Assembly: GCA_028751875.1 (NCBI GenBank)
Contig: CM054167.1
Location: 20,560,912 to 20,624,911, forward strand
Length of the DNA stretch: 64,000 nucleotides
Source of the DNA: Rapana venosa
Lineage: Eukaryota > Mollusca > Gastropoda > Neogastropoda > Muricidae
Direction: 5' to 3'
The position numbers and the translations under genes are program-made. Below, piece after piece: positions 35,346 to 46,445 of this stretch. The notes beneath the pieces are model-generated. The model saw only the letters and a program-made list of their open reading frames with translations, did no database searches and had not been told where the DNA came from. Numbering within the stretch: the first letter of the stretch is position 1; each line of letters starts with the position of its first letter.

Positions 35346-35461
35346 AGTCACAGAGAGAGAATCATATAAGGAGAAGGAAGGTAGGCGGATGGTGGAGAGG
35401 GGTGGGGTGAGGGAGGGCAGTCAGCATGGCCAGTCAAGTGCCGACTACACTAGAGCCTACA

Positions 35462-35781
35462 TCGGATGAGACGATAAACCAGGTCCCGTGTGTTACACAT
35501 AATTATTTAGCGCACGTAAAAAAACCCACGGCAACAAGAGAGTTGTCCCTGGCAAAATTCTTAGAAAAAAGCCACTCTGATAGGGAAAACAAATACAGCT
35601 GCAGAAAAAAAAAAGAAAAAAAAAAAGGGTGAAAGGGTGGCGCAGCGCTAAGTGGCGACGCGTTCTCCCGCTCTCCCTGGGGAGAGCAGCCCGAATTTCA
35701 GGGAGAGAAATCTGAGCGCTTTGATTTGTTGCTTTACAAGATTCAGCGCTATATAAATTCCATACATTATTATTATTATTA
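35462..35781 (+). repeat. SINE family 3 copy inserted in a minisatellite
   Basis: The plus strand runs from GGATGAGACGATAAACCAGG through GGTGGCGCAGCGCTAAGTGG to AGCGCTATATAAATTCCATA and ATTATTATT. The 33-bp unit of the flanking array (ACTACACTAGAGCCTACATC) is present once on the left and seven times on the right, so the SINE interrupts the array. The copy is 5'-truncated and lacks its tRNA head. Confidence 0.85.
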
Positions 35782-36012
35782 AGTGCAGACTACACTAGAG
35801 CCTACATCAAAACAAGTGCAGACTACACTAGAGCCTACATCAAAACAAGTGCCGACTACACTAGAGCCTACATCAAAACAAGTGCAGACTACACTAGAGC
35901 CTACATCAAAACAAGTGCAGACTACACTAGAGCCTACATCAAAACAAGTGCAGACTACACTAGAGCCTACATCAAAACAAGTGCAGACTACACTAGAGCC
36001 TACATCAAAGCA
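35782..36012. repeat. 33-bp minisatellite
   Basis: Seven nearly identical units with GTGCAGACTACACTAGAGCC then TACATCAAAACAA. The unit length is a multiple of three, so both strands stay open (QTTLEPTSKQV / CFDVGSSVVCT). Confidence 0.95.
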
Positions 36013-36014
36013 AC

Positions 36015-37880
36015 CCCTTAAGTGATGAGAGATCGGCAAAGCACCAGCACAGAGAGCCTACAGTTGGAGGCAAAGGTAGAGGAAGAGGGAGATGGGTGGG
36101 GATGGTAAGGAGCAAGAGGTTACAGGTCACCATTTTTTTAAAAATCACCAGCCATTACAATGAGAGATTCGCCCTCCCCTGTCTGCTCTTGCGCTGCTTA
36201 TCTTTTTTCTTTTCCTCAGTCATAAAACATGACAATCACCGCTGTTACCATGTACATTTACTACAGTTTACACACACAAGGTTGCCGATACTATAGTTAT
36301 TTCCCCTAACACTCATTCCCTTCACCAAACCCAATTAGAAAGCGAGGGTCCCTCTCCACCTCACTTAACCGTAATTACTGTGGAAGTAATGCTTGCAAGA
36401 AAGCCAGCTATGGCTGGTGGTATGGATAACATGAGTATACCCAGCATGCAAAATCACCTGTAGGAGATGCTTTACCAATCAAAATTTTTAATTTTTTTCA
36501 ATTCAACAATGCTCAAGACGTCCCTTCAAAAGTGTTGGTGCAAATGTCTAAAGTAGGACTCCACAAGGTAACCTAAGGTGGAAGTCAACTTCACAGAATC
36601 ACTCTTTGCACAGCACCAGGCCAAAAAATATACCAGTCTTCATTTTTTTTTAAACTAAATAAATATCTTAAATAAACGTACATCATTATAAAATTTCATC
36701 TACCCCACAGCTTCAACCTTGTTATAATTATTGCTTGGAGATTTTTTTTTTTTTGGTGGGGGTACAAGTGGTTACGCTTACCACCGTTACCAGCATCAGT
36801 TCACCAGCATCAGTTCATTGTTGTGGCAAACAATGTAAGCTGACAGGAAAGAGTTATTTAAAAAAAAGCCTGACCCCGAGCTCTTTTGTCAGTTCCCTCC
36901 ATTTTTATGTTCACGATCTTTGGTGGTGGTGTTGGGTTTTTTCATGGCGTGTCCACTTTCTGACAGGGCTGGAAAAAAATAGATCTATCTTCCCCTCTTT
37001 TTTTTAAAATGTAGAAACGACCTCAGGAGCTCACAGTTAACACAGATGTTATGGGAGACGCATATTGCTAGTGAAATGAATGAACGTCGCTTCAACACTG
37101 TGTCCCTATAGTTTTTAGAACTGCTGGGCCCCATTCAATGCGACTACGCGCCATTGTAGCACAACCGGTTTAACTGTGGTTTGCTGAACATGGAACTTAA
37201 AAACTCGGAAACAGGAAAATTATAAAATATTCGTTAAACGATACAAATTCTTTCCTGTGTGTAAAAGTGTGCGCGAAGGCAGCCAGCTCGCTCGTGTTGT
37301 TCATTGTTAATGAAACGAACAAAAGATTTGGGATTCAAATTTTACTCAGTTGCTGGTACAGCAGTTGTATTCTACTCATCTCAGTGTTCGTCTGGGCGCT
37401 GTCCCAACATCAGTCACGTGCTAAGGTGTAGTAACTCTTAATATACAAGATTTGGACCAATTATAAACGCGTTCTGATAGACTTGCTGGATACCCTTTGT
37501 CTATCAGTAGCTTATTGGTTCAATAGAACAACTTGGAAAAAAAATATTGTGAGGATTGCACTATGCCATTTAATTCACACAATTTTGTGTGTCTGTGCTG
37601 TTCTTGTCCTTTATTATCTAATTCCATTAAAAAAATTTTTTTTTAAATGACCGCGATTTAAAATGCTAGGGGGGGGGGGGGGGGGGGGGGGGGAATCAGT
37701 GTCTAAGGGTGATAAGTCAGTCGCTAAAGCTATTAGAACACAATGAGTTCTTTTCCTTTCTTTTATTTCCTGTTTTTTTTCCCCCTCAAAGGCGTCACAC
37801 GTGGCTTATCATTGTTCCCCTGTTGTAGCCAATGCTTAGGAGCCAATCTGTTCCCAGAGAGAGAGAAAGAGAGAGAGAGA
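36015..37880. other. Mostly unique DNA, no gene recognised
   Basis: Balanced composition around 36100-37500, but no open frame with a recognisable domain. A poly-G run of about 30 lies at 37670-37693. Confidence 0.4.
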
Positions 37881-37884
37881 ATGA

Positions 37885-38335
37885 ATGAACCATTCTTTAT
37901 TTTTCAAGGGTAACTGAATAAGCATAGGCATACTTTTTTTTTCATCCGGCCCTTGCAACAAAACAAGGGAGAAAAACCCCTAATACAACAACGTCAACTT
38001 GATTTAAAAAAGAAAAATGTATATTAACAATACATAATCCCTAACTGACCTGAGCATAAATGTCAAGGGATACACAGATTATTGCCCTTTCTTCCCAGTT
38101 TGACAAACAAATCGAACTGAATGTCAAAGTCCTGCGGATGAGACTATAAACCGAGGCCCCGTGTTCGAACGCATGCAGAACATCTTGGCACACGTTAAAT
38201 CATGTTCCGCTTTTCGGAAGAGTAGGCCATTGTGTGCCGGTGGAAACATGACAAAATTTACAAAACCGCATACACACGGGGACTGGATGTAAAAAAGTAC
38301 ATGAGTGCTTATTCAATTATCCTCGATATAAAAGA
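37885..38335. repeat. Two SINE family 1 fragments in opposite orientation
   Basis: 37890-37975 (minus) is a diverged tail end. 38130-38335 (plus) runs from GATGAGACTATAAACCGAGG to GAGTGCTTATTCAATTATCC and lacks the tRNA head. Confidence 0.75.
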
Positions 38336-38882
38336 ATAAATAAATAGAAACCAAAATTAAGAAAAGAGATACGCGTTTATAGATACATAATTCTAAAATG
38401 AATTGAACATTAACATGAAAACTGATTATAATTAAGTAAAATGAATAAAGTAAAATAGAGGGGAGATAGCAAGAAGCAACGAGAGAGAGAGAGAGAGAGA
38501 GAGACAGTGACAATGACAATATTTTATTGTAATAAGCTGTTAAAGCCCATTTACAAGGGGACAGTGGGAAGGGGACTGGGCACAAAACACGTATTTTCAG
38601 AAATACAGATGTATCATTTCTACAGCCCAAATGGTCGACATGGCATGGATTCCACGACATGGTGAAGTGTTTTACATTACCATTCAGATGAATTGGTGCC
38701 TAACACTTTCGCCCATTGCTAATGGGGAAAGGGGGGGGGGGGAGGGTAACAACAACCACAAACATCATTTAAACACCGAGTCTGTGACAGGGCTTCCTGT
38801 CCCTACATTCGTCTGATCCGGTAACTCATGCTTTTCCAACACGTGAAAAACCTAACTCACAATATGCCTAACCTCCTGTTTT

Positions 38883-38883
<1 letters not shown>

Positions 38884-38957
<74 letters not shown>

Positions 38958-39130
38958 ATATGCACAACACATATGCATGCACACACGCAAAACAGCACGC
39001 ACGAACACACACACGCACGAACACGCACACACGCACGCACAAACACACGCACGCACACACACATGCAGGAACATACACAACACACACATACACACACGCA
39101 CGCACCCTCCACTCACACACGCACATATAC
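38884..39130. repeat. CT and CA microsatellite within the ORF-family element
   Basis: CTCTCT (38884-38924) followed by CACACA with ACGC interruptions to about 39130. Confidence 0.95.
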
Positions 39131-39569
39131 AGGCAACCACAGTCACTTCTAACACAGAAAAAATCTGATAGCATCCATCATAATGTAAAACATCCAGTCC
39201 AGCACTAATTCTGTCTTTGATTTTGTCACCATCGGCAGGTGTCCACAGCTGCAGCTTGGAATAAATGTCTTTTTCCTCTTGAGTCAGTTGCCTGGTGTTC
39301 TTTTTTGCAAACCAAAAGTAATCAGCAGGGTTGTGAGTGTCATCTGTCCAGATAAACTGAAAAATCATATCTTCACTTTCACAAATGATAATATCAGGTA
39401 TTTCATCAGAGGTATACACATTAAGAAAGTCCTTGTTTCTAGAAACGTCCCTGAGATTTCTCTGCAGGGATCTGTTTCTCAGCCCACCCACATAGTTCTT
39501 TATAGTATCTCCACTGTAGCCTGCATCCCGAATCTGATCTAGATATTCGTCACAGTCCTCCCCCTCCAT
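39130..39569 (-). pseudogene. ORF-family protein, copy 2, C-terminal part after a frameshift
   Basis: The open frame starting EGEDCDEYLDQIRDAGYSGD continues through DEIPDIIICESEDMIFQFIW and DTHNPADYFWFAKKNTR to AGLDVLHYDGCYQIFSVLEV. It then runs into a CA/GT microsatellite that supplies the remaining meaningless residues. The C-terminal segment is compact, rich in aromatics and acids, and looks like a real folded domain of about 140 residues. I recognise no family. One missing base in TGGAGGGGGAGG would account for the break. Confidence 0.5.
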
Positions 39570-40105
39570 GTAATGTCAGGTACAGGCACCTCAACCAGGT
39601 CAATTCCACCTTGTTGTTCAGCCACTGTGTCAGCTTCCAACACTGTGACAGCACCTGAAGCATGGGGATAATCATGTGTGGGAAGCAGGGATTGCGAAGG
39701 CGTGTGGTTTGGAGAGGCTGGGGTGTTGGTGTGTGAGACAGACTGGGTGATGGGGGGTGTTGGCATAAACAAACTTGGCGAAGTTTCGAATGGGAACAAT
39801 GCACTTGCCTTGTCTTCTTGCCTTTCCTCTGTCTGTCTCCTCTCCTCTGCCCGCCTCCTCTCCTCTGCCTGTCTCCTCTCCTCTGTCCTTCGTTGGTCCC
39901 TGTTGGTCTGACTGGGCGGCTTTCTGCGGAAGTACACAGGTGTTTGTTGACCCGCCATGTTCCCATCACTTGAGCCAGCCTTCAGTCGAAGCACAACAGT
40001 CGTTTGCTCGCCTTCTCCACAGACCTTCCATGAGGTGATGCAGTGTTGTTGCAGCAGGGCACCTAGCGTCACTTCCAGCGTTGTTGGTAACCCGACAACT
40101 GGCAT
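39539..40105 (-). CDS. ORF-family protein, copy 2, N-terminal part
   Basis: 189 codons starting MPVVGLPTTLEVTLG. Residues 1-50 form the conserved module with TTVVLRL. Residues 58-75 are the basic PPSQTNRDQRR stretch, followed by EERRQAEERRRAEER, a likely charged helix. A Pro/Thr/Ser-rich linker then leads to VPVPDITW. The frame then breaks in a G-rich run near 39565. The following frame, 39569-39130, continues the protein. Function unknown. The alternative is a host gene family with a retroposed copy. Confidence 0.55.
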   Translation of the reverse strand: MPVVGLPTTLEVTLGALLQQHCITSWKVCGEGEQTTVVLRLKAGSSDGNMAGQQTPVYFRRKPPSQTNRDQRRTEERRQAEERRRAEERRQTEERQEDKASALFPFETSPSLFMPTPPITQSVSHTNTPASPNHTPSQSLLPTHDYPHASGAVTVLEADTVAEQQGGIDLVEVPVPDITWRGRTVTNI

Positions 40106-40656
40106 GGTGCTGGTTTATTTGGCAATTTAAACACAAAATTTACGCAGCAAAATTTCGCCCTGCCTATATCCAAGGGAGATCACCGAAAGAGAGAGAGAGA
40201 GAGTGTGTGCGTGTGCCTGTACCGCTCAAGCCAGGATGTGCTTGTGTGCAGTTTCCCAGAGAGGGAGAGAATAAGAGAGAGGGAGGGTTTTCCTCATTCG
40301 TTTAATGTCTGTTGACTTTAAGGTGATTTGAACACTTACTCTGAAAGAAATATATGGAAAAGAAAACAAATCAACAACAACCCCCCCCCCCAAAAAAAAA
40401 AAAAAAAAAAAAAAAACCACCAAAAATACCCCCACCCCCAAACCAAAACAACAAAAATCCAACAACAACAACAAACAAGCAGCCAAACAAACGAATAAAC
40501 AAAATTGCGATGATGATTATGACAAAAGGGTGTTAAGTAGGTTTTAAGGGATTAGATGGTGTTGATTTTAAAATTGAAGTGAATGTTATGAATAAGCTGA
40601 CAGCCTTGATAGTATAATTATGGTCTTTGTGGTCGGCGGGGTTATATAAACAATAT

Positions 40657-40709
<53 letters not shown>

Positions 40710-40800
40710 ACCCATAAGCTAACTGGCAACATGGAAGCAATATCAATACATATCTAGAATTGATCCCTTTTTCAACTACAGTCTTAAAAGAGAGAGAGAT
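40106..40800. other. Flank with poly-C/poly-A and CT tracts
   Basis: Poly-C then poly-A run (40381-40416), CAACAACAA words, CT array (40662-40706). No gene is seen. Confidence 0.5.
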
Positions 40801-40804
40801 ATTT

Positions 40805-42512
40805 TAATTTTTTTTTCTTTTTTATAGCAAACATTTTACATATATAATACAACATACGCACACAAAGGAACATTAAAGCCATGAGACATTCAACAATCAG
40901 CAACTATGGATAGATGTAAACAAACTCTTCAATGTAAACATAGCAATGAAAAATACTCTAACGAGTTTGCAATATTCTCACAAGTTTGTCAGATTTTCTT
41001 ATACATACGTCTGATCATTTTCGAGTACAATTGGTTCAAATGCACTCCAAGCATTGAGAAAGTCTGTCAATTTACCACTTATTCTTGCATTAAATTTTTC
41101 TATTGCATATCTAGCTTTTAGTTGGTTTTGAAATACAAACAAATTTGGGATTTTGCTAGTCATTTTACACTTAAATATATATAGTTTACCAAACATTAAA
41201 ATAAAATCCAATATATCATTTGTTTCTAGATACTGATCAACTCCAAAAATGACAAGTTCTCGTGACATCTTAAGAGAGTGAATATTATGACATTTTTCAT
41301 TCAACAAGTGTTCAACAGCATTCCAAAAAGAACGTACAAAGTCACAGTTCCATAAAAAATGTTCAATAGAGTCTCGTTCCTTCTGACAAAGTGAACATTG
41401 TGCAGTATCTGTTACACCCATAGCATGAAGAATCACATTAGTAGCAATTATTCTATGTACGATTCTAATTTGTAGCCATTTAAATTGTACATCTCTGGTT
41501 CTGTGTATTTTGCTGAAAATTTTGTCCCATGGTATACATGCATTTATTTTTTCTGACCATTTGGAACAACATTTTGGTTTATTGTTATCGGATGTTAGGA
41601 TTTCATAGTACTTTTTTGCTCCTTTATGTACGCTCAATATACACTTTATTGCACAAAACATACCTCCATGTTGAGTATTATCATCTATATGGATTCCCGT
41701 TTTTTTAACATATTGTTTTATGGCAGATATCCATCCATTGTAGGTGATAAAGTCAATACAAAAGCTTGTATCATTTTAAAAAATTCTTGGTATTTAACAA
41801 ATTCTCCATTTTCTTTAATAAAGTGTTTTATAGAATATACCCCTTTCTTTATCATTTTATCTTGTTTAACTGTAGCGTTTCTACTTTAATATTTTCATTA
41901 TAGAAGATTGGCTCTCAAGAACTCGTACTGGTTACGTGGTATGATTTGAGTACAAAAATTCTATATGCTCTAAATACATGAGCCCAAACGAGTAATACTT
42001 GTATATTTTAAGGTATATGTTGGCCCATAGCATTCTAGGTTTTCAAGAAATGGGTAGGTTTCTATAGCAATATTTTTCCACTTGTGCTCTGTTATTTTAC
42101 TTTTTCTTATCCAGAAAATGTTTAAAGCAAAAATGTATTTTCTAATATCTGGAATGTTAAGTCCACCTTGTTTAATCGTTTTAACTGCTGTTTTCCTGTT
42201 AATTCTATCGTTTTTTCCGTTCCAAACAAACTGAAAGCATAACTTTTGGAGCTTCTGTATAAACTGGTCAGGTGGATCTGGTAGCAGAATCAAGAGATGG
42301 ATTAACTTTGACAGAATAAGAGATTTTAGTACAGCAACTCTTCCAATTGGAGTGATGGTTCGTTTTGCCCAGATTCTAAACATCACTTTTACTTCCGCTA
42401 ACTTATCTTTATAGTTGATATTTTCACAGTCAACTAAATTATCAGTAAACCAAATCCCTAGTATTTTAAATTTAGATGGGTTCGCTTCGTTGAGCAATCT
42501 GCAGAAACACTA
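40805..42512 (-). mobile_element. L1/Tx1-like LINE, 5'-truncated (C-terminal ORF2 only)
   Basis: The minus strand holds the end of a LINE ORF2 in two frames. 42497-41970 has ILGIWFTDN, RTITPIGRVAVLKSL, FVWNGKNDRINR and GGLNIPDIRKY, the region after the RT palm in L1/Tx1 proteins. 41661-40999 has CSLCQKERDSIEHFLWNC, the CCHC-like zf-RVT module, and ends at 40999. An A-rich 3' end lies near 40805-40830. No RT catalytic box is present, so the copy was truncated on insertion. It abuts a DIRS recombinase fragment at 42512-42525. Confidence 0.85.
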
Positions 42513-42521
42513 CTCCATAAG

Positions 42522-42722
42522 TCACACTGGGTAAATCCAAATCTTCACATAGAGGCCCAGTCCCATGTCCCATGTGGGGGCTATACAAACCGTAGGAGGC
42601 CTCTCATTAAACACCCCTCTCATAACTCTGCAACCAAAGGGATGCTGGCCTACCGGTACAGATGTGTGTGGTTCTAGAATGCTAGACATAGCAGAGCGAT
42701 AGACGTTAATAGGGTCCTCCAT
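42522..42722 (-). pseudogene. DIRS tyrosine recombinase, N-terminal fragment
   Basis: The open frame contains INVYRSAMSSIL, VPVGQHPFGCRVMRGVFNER and PPTVCIAPTWDMGLGL. In DIRS recombinases the INxYRSALSS, GxHPLVCRLMKGVFNxRPP and TWDV motifs occur in this order in the SAM-like DNA-binding half. The catalytic half is missing beyond 42522. Confidence 0.75.
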
Positions 42723-43036
42723 GCTAAGCCTCTAAAACAAATTATAGTAAGTAATCCAACAATTCTGCAACAGAAACAGAAGCAGGGCTACCAGCAACAT
42801 CTTGGGAGGTAATCCCCTGAACTTGTTCACTACTGTTGGTACCGGTAGTAGTGTCGAAGGAGGGAAGGTATACAGGAATTGGAAATGTCGGGGCTGGCTT
42901 AGAGCATCTATAGCCTAAGCCTGACTGTCTTGTTGTTGAAACACACGTATCTTTCTAGCTGTGACGCTGAAAGGGAGGCTAAAAGATCTAGCCTAGTTGC
43001 TTGACCAGGAGTCTGCTATTGTATTTCTGATGCCCT

Positions 43037-43400
43037 TCACCTAGACCATAACAAGCGAGACCTGACAGCGTTGACACGTTGACATCGCAGTAGTAAGCCT
43101 ATCTGACAGGCTAAACAGACAGTTTTGGAGATTTCATTCCCTCTTCTTTCACCAGATAAGCTACTGAGGTCTCGTTGCCTATTTGTAAACACACAGCCTT
43201 CCCCTCCAATGTCTGCTGAAATGCTCTCAGTGCATTCCTGAGCGCCAGCCTCTCTGAGAAAATTGATATGGCTGTACTTCTGTCTGGCCATCCACTGACC
43301 CTTGGCCGGCAGGGCCTGTATGCTTGCTCCCCATCCCTCCCCGCATCTATTGACGTCTCTGTTGCCATAATAAGATCGGGTGTCGGGTGCTGGAGCTGTC
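43037..43400 (-). pseudogene. DIRS RNase H domain
   Basis: The frame 43368-43111 reads TETSIDAGRDGEQAYRPC, ISIFSERLALRNALRAFQQ, LEGKAVCLQIGNETSVAYL and VKEEGMKSPKLS. This matches the RNase H block that follows the RT in DIRS elements, with the TDAS start changed to TETS. The neighbouring frame (43699-43037) carries the linker. Degenerate. Confidence 0.7.
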
Positions 43401-43650
43401 ATGGTGTTCTGCTGTCTAGTGTTCTCCAGAACTAGAGCTTCTGTCTGGCTTCGTGAGTATGCTGTCTGCTTCCACATGTTTGTGGTCATTGGTAAATTGA
43501 CCCTAGTGCCTGTCATGGTTCTGACTTGTACCTGGCATACTTTCCTAGAAATGTCAGCAACTTCCTGGCTGTCACAATGGGGAGTTAAGAATATTGCAGG
43601 CAAGCTCCCTGATTGATAAACGTTTGTCTTTCGGCAGACAGACATCATGC

Positions 43651-44160
43651 TCAGTGAATCGCACAGAAGGCAAAGATACAGGAACCTCTGCACTGGCACA
43701 TATTGGAATTTTCCCAGTTAGGCTGAAGCCAAGGTCTTCTAGTACTGTCACCACTGTTCTGGCATTGTTTTCCACTTGCTCTTTTGGTTCTGGAAAGGAT
43801 TAAAAAGTCGTCCAGGTAAAAGACAATCCTGATTGCTTTGGACCTGAGGCTGTGCACGATGGGTTTGGTTACCCTGGGGAACACTCTAGGGGAGAAGGCC
43901 AGACAGAAGGGCAGGGCTGTGTAGCGATATGTCTGTCCTCTCCAGTTGAACTGCGAGAAACGGTGATGGTTCAGATAGTTAGGGACATGAGAATAAGCAT
44001 CCTTCATGTCCAAGCAGACTACACAGTCCCCCCTCTGCAGTAGCTGAAAATCATCTTTGATGGTTGTCATAGAAAAGTGTGGTTCCTTGACGTGGTATTG
44101 GTCTGTTTCCTCTGCTGAAATTGTGCAGAGCCTGTGGAGTTGCAGCCACGAAAACAACAA
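43651..44160 (-). pseudogene. DIRS reverse transcriptase domain
   Basis: Motifs in order: PHFSMTTIKDDFQLL, CVVCLDMKDAYSHVPN, FSQFNWRGQTYRYTALPFCL, AFSPRVFPRVTKP and the catalytic FYLDDFLILS (about 43803-43826). The frame changes soon after, at ASGKQCQNSGD. Upstream, 44437-44051 carries the region before the RT in another frame. It would copy the element's RNA. Broken, so not functional. Confidence 0.85.
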
Positions 44161-44904
44161 GAAACTGCGAAGAAGAAGAAGAGCTCTTCTGGGGGTGAAA
44201 GGACTGAGCTCTACCCTGTCCTTGCCTGCCTGTAGGCTCTAGCTGTCGTGGCTGAGGGCGGTGGTCATAGGTGTGACGACCTGGCCCCTGTAGCTGGCGA
44301 GCCCCATGCCTGAGTGAGCTCTGTACCTCCCTTCTGTTCTTCATGGCCTTGACGACAGAGTCCTGATTCCCAGTGAACACATGTGTCTCTGATGGAGATA
44401 ATGTCTCCAGTGTCATCCTGTCTTGAGAGTCTGCCACTGCACTCAGGCACAGCTGACGTCATTTGTGTACAGGGCAGAGGATTCAGCAGCAAGAATCCAC
44501 AGAACCGACCAGGGCATTGGCCCTGACCTCACTCAGCGGCCAAGAGCACCTCTTCACCTTTCCCTGCACACTAGTCTGCAGTAGATGGGTACAAGGGGAT
44601 AACTTCTCCAGACTTGTGCTTGCAGTAGTCAGAGCCAGACACACTGCCTGTGCTGCTGTTCCAATCCGTGTCTGCTGGGCACTCAGAAAGTCGTCTCTCC
44701 TGCAGGCATTGCCAGCCAGAGGAAACAGTTGGTGGCCGTGACTGTGCAGCAAAAGCCTCCATCTCTTCATGGGCAGTGCACATGGCGGTGACTGTTAGCC
44801 TTCACTGGCTGCCCCGTGTGTGTGCCCAGGGTTGTCAAGGTCACACGGTTGTCAACAGAGAACGTGTCTGCTGTGATGGAACTTTACCCAGGCGGTATTT
44901 CAGT

Positions 44905-46095
44905 GCCACTGGTTGAAACCCTGTAACTCGGGTATGGCCTGGAAGGGGTCAGGGGTACGGTCTTCCATGTCTGACCCATTGATATCCTCACAATAGTTTT
45001 GATCCACTTCTAGACTGGGAGGGGGTGGGGAAATGGAAAGGAGGAATGGGGTGGTTTGGTTTTCTATTTTAAAAAATAATACCTTCTCTGATTTAAAGAT
45101 AAGATAAACACACAACAACCTGCAATATGTATCAAGTTGTAAAATAACAAATATTGGGTGTACAACAGCAATAAACAAAAACAAATGTAAAACAACCATA
45201 GATAATCTTAAGATAAAACAATATTAGACTAATACTGCTAGGTGATAGATCTTTCATCAGACATGTTCTGGAATCTCTCTCTCTTTAATTTTTTTTTTCT
45301 TTAATAATCCAATCCAAACCTGTTGTTCATAGCCATGCCGACCACAGAGGCCATAACAGGGCTGTCAGCTTGCCCAATTTTAAATGTCAGATTTAAAATG
45401 TGCAACAATATACAGACTAAAGCAGGGTATAAAACCCCCTCTACTGTCCTTCCCTTTACCAACACCCTGGCCAGCCATCAGGGTCAACCCAGGACAGGCG
45501 TTTCTCATTAATGTACAAGAGTAATGTCCTTTTGCAACAACAACAAAAAGGAACTGAAGCTCAATGCTGGCTTTTTTTTTCTCTCTCTTTTTTCTCTTAT
45601 TTTTCTTTTCTTTAAATATACAGGTTGAAAAACTATTTGTCACTGAGCCCCAGAGCTGAGAACTGTGGCTGGGAAAGGGGGGGGGGGGGGGGGGGAAGGA
45701 GTGAGAAGAAAGAGGTTGAGCACTGAAAAACAAAAAGAGAGGGCATAATTATAAAGCCTCCTGGCTGAGGGAATAGGGTTGCGCCCCCTCCCTCCCACCC
45801 CCCCCCCCCCCCCCCACTATAGTAGGCAGTGGGAGGAGGGAGGGAAAGGGGAAGCCCTGTATCCACTTACCAACTACTTACAGTTGAGTGGTGTGGAGAC
45901 TGGACCCTGATGTTATCTGGCCCACTGGCTAGCGCTGGCTGGCTGACTTCTGACTTGATGAGGCAAGCAGACTACTAGCCGGGATGGTCCAGTGCTGCTG
46001 GGGGGTAGGCCCAGGCCTATCACTTACCTTGGGCGCTGGGCCTGACAGGGTAAACAGTGATACACATCCAGGCCAACCACAGCTCCGAGATGTCC
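44905..46095. other. Region with poly-G/C and T-rich tracts, no gene
   Basis: Poly-G (45679-45696) and poly-C (45799-45815) runs, CTTTTTTCTCTT words. No coding signal. May include decayed terminal parts of the DIRS element. Confidence 0.4.
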
Positions 46096-46100
46096 AGGCT

Positions 46101-46445
46101 GGGCTGTGTAGTGGGCAGCTGACTTACTGCAAACGATATAGCTGTTTGTGCCGGGATCGTTTGCTGCAGCCCAGCACTCAGGGGGAAAAGCCGAGCCTGA
46201 GTGCTGTTTGCCAATAGCACAATGATACCAAAAGCAACCAGGCCTACAACAGTGCCGATGTGCAGATGCTGAGGCTGGGCCGTGTGCTATGTAGTGTGCT
46301 GGCTTACGCTAAACGATATGGCTGTTTGTGCCGGCATCGTTTGCTGCAGCACAAAGGAGAGTAATACCAAGTCCAAGACTCTGTAGTGGGTTGCTGGCTT
46401 ACGCTAAACGATATGGCTGTCTGTGCCGGGATCGTTTGCTGCAGC
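46101..46445. repeat. Three-copy repeat with a conserved hairpin
   Basis: Copies at 46101-46170, 46275-46348 and 46380-46445 share GTAGTG, GGCTTACGCTAAACGATATG, GCTGTTTGTGCCGGGATCG and TTTGCTGCAGC. Each holds AAACGAT and ATCGTTT as inverted arms. In copy 1 the arms are GCAAACGAT (46129-46137) and ATCGTTTGC (46156-46164) with an 18-nt loop. Conservation is highest across the hairpin. Confidence 0.8.

Larger units (their letters stand above)
38500..40105 (-). mobile_element. Unknown ORF-family element, copy 2 (retroposon-like)
   Basis: The more complete copy: start at ATGCCAGTTGTCGGG (40105), a two-frame ORF to about 39130, CA/CT microsatellites, then a 3' region with CCCAGTCCCCTTCCCACTG. It ends in an AATAAAATATTGTCATTGTC tail running into TC repeats (38513-38485). 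The 3' region (about 38505-38680) aligns with copy 1 (33745-33910): both have a GGGGACAGTGGG word, GGGCACAAAACAC and GACATGGCATGGATTCCA-type sequence. Confidence 0.65.
42522..44900 (-). mobile_element. DIRS-like tyrosine-recombinase retroelement, degenerate
   Basis: Minus-strand order is N-terminal gag/pol-like region (about 44900-44440), reverse transcriptase (44160-43650), RNase H (about 43400-43110) and the start of a tyrosine recombinase (42722-42522). That order, and the RT signature, are those of DIRS1-group elements. Multiple frameshifts break the ORFs. The right half of the recombinase, with its catalytic R-H-R-Y, is absent: the element ends where the L1/Tx1 LINE begins. Confidence 0.8.

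Noticed and set aside
36735..37007. Plus-strand ORF with a hydrophobic start (MEIFFFLVG)
   Set aside because: The start is a poly-T run; the remainder has no domain and no promoter or splice context.
38932..39174. Cys/Val-rich ORF resembling a secreted cysteine-rich peptide
   Set aside because: It is the GT/CA microsatellite; cysteines come from TGTGTG.
44463..44916. Plus-strand ORFs at 44463-44741 and 44650-44916
   Set aside because: They lie antisense to the DIRS-like element and have no recognisable content.
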